Below, piece after piece: positions 30,803 through 37,965 of a stretch of 37,965 bases of DNA (position 1 is its first letter; every line of letters begins with the position of its first letter). The notes beneath the pieces were generated by a model, which saw only the letters and a list, made by a program, of their open reading frames with translations, searched no databases and had not been told where the DNA came from. This DNA comes from PWPS01 sp964507105 (GTDB lineage Bacteria > Patescibacteriota > Minisyncoccia > Minisyncoccales > PWPS01), in NCBI GenBank assembly GCA_964507105.1, contig CAZDOR010000005.1:1-37965 (forward strand), given 5' to 3'. Made by a program: the position numbers and the translations under genes.

Positions 30803-31918
30803 ATGCCTGAAGAATACATAAATAGAAAAACGACCATCGTAATGACCGTAATCGCTTTGTTGGCCGGTCTTATTTTGGGTGTCATTCTTGAATTCGATTA
30901 TCCGGAAAGAGCTATCCGCGAAGAGACTGAGATTATGGAAACGGAAGAAAAAGAAGATGAAGAAACCGTCGTTTACGAACCGGATATCTCCCATGAAGAG
31001 AGAGTGATCGAAACCGTCGAAAGAGCCACCGAGGGAGTGGTTTCGGTAAAGATGGAAGGAAGGACGATCGGTGGATCCGGATTTTTCGTTTCTTCCGACG
31101 GCTTGATTTTGACCAACCGACACGTGGTTGCTCAAGACGGAAATTATTACGTAATAACTCACGAGGGAGAAAAATTGGATGCCGAGGTCGTAGTTCGTGA
31201 CACGGCCAGGGATTTGGCGTTCCTTGAAGTTGACGGTAACGACTTCAAGGTTAATCCCCGTGGAGATTCGGACGGACTTCGTTTGGGGCAGACGGCCATA
31301 GCAATAGGCTACACCCTGGGTGAGTTTGAAAACTCGGTTTCGGTCGGAGTCGTCTCCGGTCTGGGTCGAGACATCTGGGCCAGCGACGGCAGACACTCCG
31401 AGTATTTGGAAGATGTAATTCAAACCGATGCGGCCATAAACCTCGGTAATTCGGGAGGACCGCTACTGAATTTGAAGGGAGAGGTAATAGGAATAAGCAC
31501 TGCAAAAGAGATGGGAGCTGACAATGTCGGCTTCGCCATCCCGATAAATCAGGCGGAAAGGATTATAGATTCCGTTTTGGAAACCGGAGAGATAATCTAT
31601 CCGTTTATAGGTATTCGGTATAGGATGGTGGATGAATACGAGCAAACAATGAGAGGATTGCCCGTGGATTACGGCGCCCTCATTATTCGAGGAGGGTTTG
31701 AGGAACCGGCCGTAGAACCCGGTTCGCCGGCCAGCGAAGTTGACCTTCGAGAAGGAGACATAATTACTAAACTGGAAGGCGAAAAACTGGATTCCGAAAA
31801 TCCTCTTTTCAATGCCGTTTTGGACTATGAGCCGGGAGATTCGGTAGAAATAGAATATATAAGAGGAGAGGAAACTTATACGGTTGAACTGGAATTAGCA
31901 GAGCGAGCGCTTGATTGA
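30803..31918 (+). CDS. HtrA/DegP-type serine protease with one PDZ domain
   Basis: This 371-aa envelope protease has one N-terminal membrane helix (about 10-29), an acidic linker, a trypsin-like domain with the triad His107 (TNRHVV), Asp137 (TARDLAF) and Ser217 (GNSGGPLL), and a C-terminal PDZ domain (about 268-365). It should sit outside the membrane and degrade misfolded proteins. One PDZ rather than two is normal for DegS-like or CPR members. ATG at 30803 follows dgkA closely. ClpB, a cytoplasmic protein-rescue machine, comes next under its own promoter. Confidence 0.95.
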   Translation: MPEEYINRKTTIVMTVIALLAGLILGVILEFDYPERAIREETEIMETEEKEDEETVVYEPDISHEERVIETVERATEGVVSVKMEGRTIGGSGFFVSSDGLILTNRHVVAQDGNYYVITHEGEKLDAEVVVRDTARDLAFLEVDGNDFKVNPRGDSDGLRLGQTAIAIGYTLGEFENSVSVGVVSGLGRDIWASDGRHSEYLEDVIQTDAAINLGNSGGPLLNLKGEVIGISTAKEMGADNVGFAIPINQAERIIDSVLETGEIIYPFIGIRYRMVDEYEQTMRGLPVDYGALIIRGGFEEPAVEPGSPASEVDLREGDIITKLEGEKLDSENPLFNAVLDYEPGDSVEIEYIRGEETYTVELELAERALD

Positions 31919-31943
31919 TAATTTTTTCGGTTTATGATATTCT
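31915..31943 (+). promoter_or_regulatory. probable clpB promoter
   Basis: TTGATA at 31915-31920 (5 of 6), a 17-nt spacer and TATTCT at 31938-31943 (4 of 6). It overlaps the stop of the HtrA gene. No CIRCE element (HrcA operator) is seen. The leader to the start would be about 70 nt. Confidence 0.45.
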
Positions 31944-32019
31944 TAAGAACCGAATGGACTGATTGATTCAAAATTAAAGTAAACGGTCGGTGCAAGATAA
32001 ACATCGACCCCGAAATAAG

Positions 32020-34758
32020 ATGAATATGCCACAAATGCCCGGCGCGAACTTCACGCGCAAGGCGCAACAAGCGATACTTTATTCACAGAAATTGGCCGGA
32101 GAAAAGGGCAGGAAAAAGATTGCCCCTCTCCATCTGTTGCATTCCCTGTTGAGTCAGCAAGACAGTGCCGTTTCCACTCTTTTGGAGGCGGAAGGAGTTG
32201 ACACCGACAAACTGAAAAAGAAAGTTGAAGACAAAATGACCAATGTCGATGATATTATATCTCCGAGAGAAGAAAGCACTCCCGGTAGAGGGCAATTTTA
32301 TCTTTCTCAAAATATGGCCAAGGTATTGAAGATGGCCGGACAGGAAGCCAAGGACATGGGTGACAGATATATCTCGGTGGAACATCTTTTTTTAGCTTTA
32401 CTTAAAGCCGATTCCGGAGCCGGCGATCTGATAAAAAACGCCGACTTTCTTCCCGTTTCCAAGGGAGGTCCGGAAGAAAAAGAACCACTCGATTATGAAA
32501 AACTGAAAGAGTCTCTCGAAGAGTTGAGAGGTGGAGAGAAAATTACCGATCCTCAACCGGAATCGAAGATGCAGACTATACAAAAATACACCATAAACTT
32601 GACCGAGATGGCCGAAAAGGGAGAAACCGATCCGGTAATCGGAAGAGATGAAGAGACCAGAAGATTAATGCAGGTTCTTTCCAGAAGAACCAAGAATAAC
32701 CCGGTTCTTATCGGAGAAGCGGGAGTCGGAAAGACGGCAATAGTGGAAGGGTTGGCTCAACGGATAGCCAAAAAGCAAGTTCCCGAGTCGCTCAAAAACA
32801 AGCAAGTCGTTTCTCTCGATCTCGGTTCTCTGGTTGCCGGAACTCGCTACAGGGGTGAATTCGAAAACAGGATGAAGGCGTTAATGAAAGAGATAAAGAA
32901 GAAAAAGGACAAGTATATTTTGTTTATCGATGAACTTCACACTCTTGTCGGAGCCGGTGCTGCCGAGGGATCCATAGATGCTTCCAACTTACTCAAACCG
33001 GACCTGGCTCGTGGAAAGCTTCGTGCCATCGGGGCGACCACTCAAAAAGAGTATCAGAAATACATTGAAAAAGACTCCGCCCTGGAAAGAAGATTTCAAC
33101 CGATTCAAGTCGATGAACCTTCGGAAGAGGAGACGGTTTTCATTCTCAGAGGAATAAAGGAGAAGTACGAACTTCACCACGGGGTGAAAATAGAAGATAC
33201 CGCTTTGCGTTCCGCGGCCAAGTTGGCTAATAAGCACATAAATGACAGACAGCTTCCGGACAAAGCCATAGATTTAATGGACGAGGCGATGAGTTCATTG
33301 AGGTTGGAGGTTGAAAGCCAACCGAAGGAATTGGAAGACCTTCGAAAAGAGATTCAAACCCTGGAAATTGAAAAGCAAGCCATCAAGGAAGGGGATGACG
33401 AACAAAGAAAAAAAGCTATCGAGAGAGAGCTCGCCGATCTCAAGGAAAAAGCTCAGGACCTTTCCGCTCGTTGGCAAACCGAAAGAGAAACGATAGACAA
33501 GATAAAAGAGCTTAAAGAAAAGATAGATCGACTTGAATACGAGGCGGAAAAAGCCGGACAAGAAGCGGATTTGGAAAAGGTAGCAAAGATAAAATACGGT
33601 AAAATTCCCGAACTGAAAAAGAAACTTCAAAAAGAAGAAAAAAAGCTCGGCAACATTCAAAAGGAAAGACCGATTCTCAAAGAAACGGTTTCCGAAGAAG
33701 ATATAGCCGACGTCATATCCAGATGGACCGGAATACCGACCAACAAGCTACTCGAAGAAGAGGCCAAAAAGTTAAAAAGAATGGAAGGCATAATATCCAA
33801 ACGGGTCATCGGGCAGAGTCGGGCCATCTCCGCAATATCCAATGCGATAAGAAGGTCTCGAGCCGGTGTTGCCGAGGAAGGTAAGCCGCTCGGTTCGTTC
33901 CTCTTTTTGGGGCCGACCGGTGTCGGTAAAACCGAAACGGCGAGAGCTTTGGCTGAATTTCTTTTTGACGACGAGGATTCGATGATAAGGTTGGATATGT
34001 CCGAATACATGGAAAAGCATTCCGTTTCCAAAATGATCGGGTCACCACCCGGATACGTCGGTCATGACGATGCCGGGCAGTTGACCGAACAAATAAGAAG
34101 AAAACCTTACAGCGTGGTTCTTATCGACGAGGTAGAGAAGGCTCACAAAGAAGTTTTCAATATACTTCTTCAGGTTTTCGAAGACGGAAGATTGACCGAC
34201 AACAAGGGGAGGGAAGTTTCTTTCAAAAATGCGATAATCATAATGACTTCCAATGTCGGTTCCGATTATATAACGGAGATGTCCGGACTGGGATTTTCTA
34301 CCAAGGACAAAAGAGAAGAAAGAAAAGAGCTGATTGAAGAAAATGTTAACAGTGAACTAAAAAAGCAATTCCGACCCGAATTTTTAAACAGAATAGACGA
34401 GGTGGTTATCTTCAATCACCTGGAAATGGATCAAGTAAAAGAAATCGTCGGCCTCGAATTGGATAAGGTATCCGAAAGAGTAATGAAAAACAACGGTGTT
34501 AAGCTGGAATTCAAGAGATCGGTCAAAAAACATCTTGCCGAAGAAGGATTCGACAGGGATATGGGTGCTCGCCCCTTGAAAAGGGTTATTCAAAAAGAAA
34601 TTCTCAATCCGTTGGCCGTGAAGTTGATCTCCAAGAACGTTTCTTCCGGAGAAAAGATAACGGTCCGCATAAGAGAGGGAGAGATAGACTTTAGAACTCC
34701 CGAAGACATTCGAAACAAAATACCCGCCGAAGCCGAAAAAGAAGCTCTGGTAAAGTGA
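32020..34758 (+). CDS. clpB: ClpB protein disaggregase
   Basis: This 912-aa Hsp100 ATPase pulls apart protein aggregates together with DnaK. It has the N-terminal Clp repeat domain, a first AAA+ module with Walker A GEAGVGKT (232-239) and Walker B LFIDELHT, a long coiled-coil middle domain that distinguishes ClpB from ClpC/ClpA, and a second module with GPTGVGKT (631-638) and VLIDEVEK. It lacks the ClpP-binding loop that marks ClpA/X (not seen). ATG at 32020 is preferred to the GTG at 31990. The first codons use GCG and CGC more than the rest. It ends with a strong terminator. Confidence 0.96.
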   Translation: MNMPQMPGANFTRKAQQAILYSQKLAGEKGRKKIAPLHLLHSLLSQQDSAVSTLLEAEGVDTDKLKKKVEDKMTNVDDIISPREESTPGRGQFYLSQNMAKVLKMAGQEAKDMGDRYISVEHLFLALLKADSGAGDLIKNADFLPVSKGGPEEKEPLDYEKLKESLEELRGGEKITDPQPESKMQTIQKYTINLTEMAEKGETDPVIGRDEETRRLMQVLSRRTKNNPVLIGEAGVGKTAIVEGLAQRIAKKQVPESLKNKQVVSLDLGSLVAGTRYRGEFENRMKALMKEIKKKKDKYILFIDELHTLVGAGAAEGSIDASNLLKPDLARGKLRAIGATTQKEYQKYIEKDSALERRFQPIQVDEPSEEETVFILRGIKEKYELHHGVKIEDTALRSAAKLANKHINDRQLPDKAIDLMDEAMSSLRLEVESQPKELEDLRKEIQTLEIEKQAIKEGDDEQRKKAIERELADLKEKAQDLSARWQTERETIDKIKELKEKIDRLEYEAEKAGQEADLEKVAKIKYGKIPELKKKLQKEEKKLGNIQKERPILKETVSEEDIADVISRWTGIPTNKLLEEEAKKLKRMEGIISKRVIGQSRAISAISNAIRRSRAGVAEEGKPLGSFLFLGPTGVGKTETARALAEFLFDDEDSMIRLDMSEYMEKHSVSKMIGSPPGYVGHDDAGQLTEQIRRKPYSVVLIDEVEKAHKEVFNILLQVFEDGRLTDNKGREVSFKNAIIIMTSNVGSDYITEMSGLGFSTKDKREERKELIEENVNSELKKQFRPEFLNRIDEVVIFNHLEMDQVKEIVGLELDKVSERVMKNNGVKLEFKRSVKKHLAEEGFDRDMGARPLKRVIQKEILNPLAVKLISKNVSSGEKITVRIREGEIDFRTPEDIRNKIPAEAEKEALVK

Positions 34759-34780
34759 TAAAAACTGAAATCAAACAAAG

Positions 34781-34807
34781 CCCGCTCTATGAGCGGGTTT
34801 TTTATTT
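34781..34807 (+). terminator. rho-independent terminator of clpB
   Basis: CCCGCTC (34781-34787) pairs with GAGCGGG (34791-34797) around TAT, followed by a T-run to 34807. Confidence 0.93.
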
Positions 34808-34833
34808 GAAATTAATTGGTTTTATGCAATAAT
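34806..34833 (+). promoter_or_regulatory. promoter of the MacAB-type export operon
   Basis: TTGAAA at 34806-34811, a 16-nt spacer ending in TGC (extended -10) and AATAAT at 34828-34833. Transcription would start near 34840, about 30 nt before the ATG. Confidence 0.5.
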
Positions 34834-34869
34834 TAACCAAATTTCTTAAGCGTTATAAATACAGAAAAC

Positions 34870-36462
34870 ATGAAAAAAAAGATTGTAATCGGATTAATAA
34901 TAATTGCTGCCGTTGCCTCGTTTTTTATTTTCACCGGTGATGAAGATGAGTATGAATTTGAAACGGTTGAAGAGAGAGAGCTCGTGGAAGAGGTTTTTGA
35001 GAGCGGCATTGCAAAGTCGGGTGATAGCGTAAATTTATCTTTCAGAACCGGTGGAACTTTGAATGAATTGACGGTCACCGAAGGTCAATCGGTTTCTGCA
35101 GGAGATCTTATAGGAAACTTGGATACTACCGATTTGGAAATCAAAAAAAATCAAGCTCAGTCCAGAGTCGAATCTCAAACAGCGGAATTGGAGCTCTTGA
35201 AGCAGGGGGCGAGAGAAGAAGAGGTGGAGGATTTGGAAAGAAGACTAAAGGAAGCTGAAGAATCGGTAGAAATTGCCGAACGTTCTTTGGAGCAAGCCGA
35301 ACGTAGCAAAGAGACAAGTTTGGAAAACGCATATACGGGAGTTCCTTCGCTTATAAATAAATCCGAACTTTTAGCTAAAAATATTAAAGATGAATATAAG
35401 GATTTAAGAGACAGATACTTTACCGGTTTTTACGTGCAAGACACTTATCTGGCCAGAAGACTGATTAGGGATATCGAAAATGCTTATGACGATTTAAGAG
35501 AATTATCCAGAACCGTTGATAAAGATTCGAGCTTCGATGAGATGGATGAAGCGCTCTCTCAGGCCGAAGAAACTTTCAGTCTTTTTGAAAAACATACCGA
35601 AACCCTGATAGATATCTCCGAAACCGATTTTTACGAAAGAAGATTCTCTCCGGAGAGTGAAAAATTGTTATGGGATACAAAAGACGAAGTTTCGGATATG
35701 CTTTCAACCGTTACGGGAAGAAAGGGAGAAATTAAGGCGGTCAGGGATGAAACGGATTCTTCGATAACGTCGGCCGAATCGAATCTTTCTTCTGCAAGAT
35801 CAAGAAGAAACGAAGTTAGAGACAGTTTGGAGTCCGCAAAAAGAGGTGGCAGAGACGAAGAGATAGAAGCGATGGAAGCTTCTTTGAGAGGTGCGATTTA
35901 CGATTTACAATTGGCACGAAGAGAAATAGAAAAAGCTACTATTTATTCCCCGCGAAGCGGGAAAGTTTCAAAAATTCATCACAGGGAAGCGGAAGAGATT
36001 TCTCCCGGCTCTCCGGTAGTAACCGTTCTTACCGATGATGATTTTTATGTTCAAGTGGATATATACGAAGGGGATATAGAATCGGTAAATATCGATGACC
36101 CCGCGGAAGTTGAGTTTGTTGCTTTTCCCGGAAAAGAATTTTCAGGGAAAGTGTCTTCAATAAATCAAACGGGCAAAATAGTGGATGGGGTGGTTTATTA
36201 TGAGGTGGATATAAGCCTCGATAAGATACCGGAAGGGATTATGGCCGAGATGACTGCCGACACTACGATCGAAACAAGCAGGAAAACAACTATCTCACTC
36301 CCGAGAGAAGCAATAAGAAGAGACGGAGTTAGGAGATATGTAGAGGTTTTAGAGGATGATGAAAGAAAAGAGGTTGATATTGAAACGGGAATTACCGATG
36401 CTTATGGATACACCGAAATAATAAGTGGAGTCTCCGAGGGCGATAAAGTTATAATCGACTAA
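34870..36462 (+). CDS. periplasmic adaptor of MacA/HlyD type
   Basis: This 530-aa protein has one N-terminal membrane anchor (about residues 4-22), a lipoyl-like half motif (GTLNELTVTEGQSVSAGDLI), a very long coiled-coil hairpin with a globular insert (about 95-350), a second lipoyl half (ATIYSPRSGKVSKIHHREAE) and a beta-barrel domain. This is the membrane-fusion protein of an ABC export system. It is longer than E. coli MacA (about 370 aa) owing to the helical insert. The next two genes encode the ABC ATPase and permease, so the three form one export unit. Substrate unknown. Confidence 0.92.
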   Translation: MKKKIVIGLIIIAAVASFFIFTGDEDEYEFETVEERELVEEVFESGIAKSGDSVNLSFRTGGTLNELTVTEGQSVSAGDLIGNLDTTDLEIKKNQAQSRVESQTAELELLKQGAREEEVEDLERRLKEAEESVEIAERSLEQAERSKETSLENAYTGVPSLINKSELLAKNIKDEYKDLRDRYFTGFYVQDTYLARRLIRDIENAYDDLRELSRTVDKDSSFDEMDEALSQAEETFSLFEKHTETLIDISETDFYERRFSPESEKLLWDTKDEVSDMLSTVTGRKGEIKAVRDETDSSITSAESNLSSARSRRNEVRDSLESAKRGGRDEEIEAMEASLRGAIYDLQLARREIEKATIYSPRSGKVSKIHHREAEEISPGSPVVTVLTDDDFYVQVDIYEGDIESVNIDDPAEVEFVAFPGKEFSGKVSSINQTGKIVDGVVYYEVDISLDKIPEGIMAEMTADTTIETSRKTTISLPREAIRRDGVRRYVEVLEDDERKEVDIETGITDAYGYTEIISGVSEGDKVIID

Positions 36463-36463
36463 T

Positions 36464-37150
36464 ATGAACAAATCTCAGATAAAGCTGGATAACGTCTGGA
36501 AGACTTATCAGGTCGGTGAAATCGAACTGGAAGTTTTGAAGGGGGTTGATTTGGAGATTGAAGAAGGTGAGTTCGTGGTTCTCTTGGGTCCCAGTGGATC
36601 CGGTAAGTCGACTTTGCTTAATATTATGAGTTGCCTTGATGTGCCTACCGACGGACATGTTTATCTTGACGGTGAAGATGTTTCTTTACTTAAAGAAGAT
36701 CAACTCGCCGAAGTTAGAGGGAAAAAGATAGGTTTCGTTTTTCAGCAATTCAATCTACTTCCTCATTTGACGGCCGTAGAAAACGTGGCCCTGCCGGCTA
36801 CTTTCCAAAATACTCCCGAAGACAAGCGCAGATCCGAGGCTGAAAAAATTTTATCTTCAGTCGGCTTGGGTGAGAGAATGACGCATGTTCCGGCCAAGCT
36901 TTCCGGCGGTGAAAAACAAAGAGTTGCAATATCCAGAAGTTTAATAAACAATCCGGAGATAATTGTTGCCGATGAACCGACCGGCGAAGTTGATACCGAT
37001 ACCGGGCAAAAAATTATGAAAATATTTACTGATCTTCATAAGGAAGGGAGGACCGTTATAGTGGTTACTCACGATTTGGAGCTTGTCGATTATGCTACCA
37101 GGGTAATAAGAATAAGGGACGGCCGTTTGGAGCCGGAAAAAGATGATTGA
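36464..37150 (+). CDS. ABC transporter ATPase, MacB/LolD type
   Basis: This 228-aa ATPase has Walker A GPSGSGKST, the signature LSGGEKQRVAISR, Walker B IIVADEPTGEVD and the H-loop VVTHDLEL. The family (MacB, LolD, FtsE-like) works with FtsX-type permeases to move lipids, peptides or lipoproteins, or to power mechanotransmission, rather than carrying substrate through the membrane domains. The ATG follows the adaptor stop by 1 nt and its end overlaps the permease start by 8 nt. Confidence 0.95.
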   Translation: MNKSQIKLDNVWKTYQVGEIELEVLKGVDLEIEEGEFVVLLGPSGSGKSTLLNIMSCLDVPTDGHVYLDGEDVSLLKEDQLAEVRGKKIGFVFQQFNLLPHLTAVENVALPATFQNTPEDKRRSEAEKILSSVGLGERMTHVPAKLSGGEKQRVAISRSLINNPEIIVADEPTGEVDTDTGQKIMKIFTDLHKEGRTVIVVTHDLELVDYATRVIRIRDGRLEPEKDD

Positions 37151-37965
37151 ATATTTTAAATTAGCTTACAGAAACATCAAAAAAAGAGCCCTGCGCAGTT
37201 GGCTTACTATTTTGGGAATAGTAATAGGTGTCTTTTTGGTTGTTTCTTTGCTTTCTCTTTCCGAAGGATTAAATAAAGCGGTTATGGGAGAGCTTCAAGC
37301 GGTGGGCAGTAATATAGTGATGGTTATGCCCGGTGAAGGAGGTTATGATATGACCGCGCTCATAGGTGGTCAAGAATTGAAAAATGCCGAAATGGAAGCG
37401 ATAAGGAGAGCCAGGGGAGTCGACGTTGCCTTGGAGATGCCCTGGCAGATAGAGACTGTTCGCTGGAGGCAATCCTCGGAATCGGTTCTTTTATGGGCTT
37501 TGGATTTTCAGACCGGTACCGACGTAGCTCGTACCGATATGGGCTGGGATGTCCGTGAGGGGGAGTTTGCCAGATCGGGAAGAAGAGAGGTGATGGTTGG
37601 CCATTTGGTGCCCAGGAATATATTTCCGGGATTGGAAGTCGGTGACGAGATAACGGTTTCGGGAAGAAAGTTTACCGTCTCCGGAATTCTCAGATCATTG
37701 GGAAACAGAGAGGATGATACTTCCATAATTTTTGATTTACCGGATTACAGGGCGGTTACCGACACCACTGAAGGAACTCCGATAGCTTTGGTTAGGGTTC
37801 TTGATGATTACGATATTGATTTGGCGGTCTCTAATATAGAAAGAGCTTTGGACGAAACCATGGTAAGAAGAAGAGGTGATGATTCACCGAGTTATTCGGT
37901 GATGACCAGCGAAGCGATGATCGAAATGGTCGAATCTATTTTAGGGATAATTCAAGCGGGAATTT
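37143..37965 (+). CDS. MacB/FtsX-type ABC permease, cut by the window end
   Basis: The frame starts MIEYFKLAYRNIKKRALRSW, the typical N-terminus of MacB-family permeases, followed by a first membrane helix (LTILGIVIGVFLVVSLLSL) and a large periplasmic domain. 274 codons are visible and the frame is open at the window edge, so the C-terminal three helices are outside. The start overlaps the ATPase end by 8 nt, indicating coupled translation. It completes an adaptor-ATPase-permease export unit. Confidence 0.93.
   Translation, partial: MIEYFKLAYRNIKKRALRSWLTILGIVIGVFLVVSLLSLSEGLNKAVMGELQAVGSNIVMVMPGEGGYDMTALIGGQELKNAEMEAIRRARGVDVALEMPWQIETVRWRQSSESVLLWALDFQTGTDVARTDMGWDVREGEFARSGRREVMVGHLVPRNIFPGLEVGDEITVSGRKFTVSGILRSLGNREDDTSIIFDLPDYRAVTDTTEGTPIALVRVLDDYDIDLAVSNIERALDETMVRRRGDDSPSYSVMTSEAMIEMVESILGIIQAGI

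Noticed and set aside
30767..31423. 218-codon open frame on the minus strand opposite the HtrA gene
   Set aside because: The HtrA frame has an intact catalytic triad and PDZ domain; the opposite frame has no motif.

Overview
The window looks like part of the chromosome of a Candidate Phyla Radiation (Patescibacteria) bacterium, most like the Parcubacteria group. This is inferred from gene content, not from a search. The signs are compact genes with 4-nt ATGA overlaps, shortened versions of standard proteins (FtsZ of 310 aa, V-ATPase subunit C of 242 aa, ComEC without its C-terminal domain), large lineage-specific coiled-coil proteins, and an almost complete lack of Shine-Dalgarno sequences. 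TGA works as a stop, so the genetic code is standard. No tRNA, rRNA, insertion sequence or CRISPR array was recognised.

Layout. 1-3198: a cold-shock protein behind a strong promoter and leader hairpin, a patatin-like lipase and RNase R. 3202-11325: a complete nine-gene V/A-type ATPase operon in the order G/H-I-K-E-C-F-A-B-D (the order of the Enterococcus hirae Na+-ATPase); subunit K carries all five residues of the E. hirae Na+ site. 11320-14619 (minus): a 106-aa helical protein and a 988-aa coiled-coil protein with a LysM-like motif and internal repeats. 14726-15979: a DUF389 membrane protein and a 67-aa membrane protein. 16065-18215 (minus): topoisomerase I. 18216-18806: a 590-bp non-coding stretch with a tandem 28-bp repeat, palindromic repeats, a consensus promoter and a highly structured leader. 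18807-20336: a 61-aa orphan gene, pth (minus) and a GGDEF diguanylate cyclase. 20391-25418: lepB, hisS, a HIT protein, rpsU, ybeY, ftsA and ftsZ. 25528-29061: anaerobic class III ribonucleotide reductase, whose glycyl-radical domain sits in a separate small reading frame after an A_AAA_AAA slippery site, then its activase and a flavin reductase. 29045-34758: comEC, dgkA, an HtrA protease and ClpB. 34870-37965: a MacA/MacB-type export system cut by the window end.

Together the genes suggest a small anaerobic cell. It makes dNTPs by glycyl-radical chemistry, pumps or uses ions (probably Na+) through a V-type ATPase, can take up DNA, and handles envelope stress with HtrA, ClpB and an ABC exporter. 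The points most worth a second look are the detached NrdD glycyl-radical domain with its possible -1 frameshift, the structured leader at 18585-18800 whose loop copies the 3' end of 16S rRNA, the restriction of strong Shine-Dalgarno sites to three genes, and the overlapping divergent pth/GGDEF promoters.
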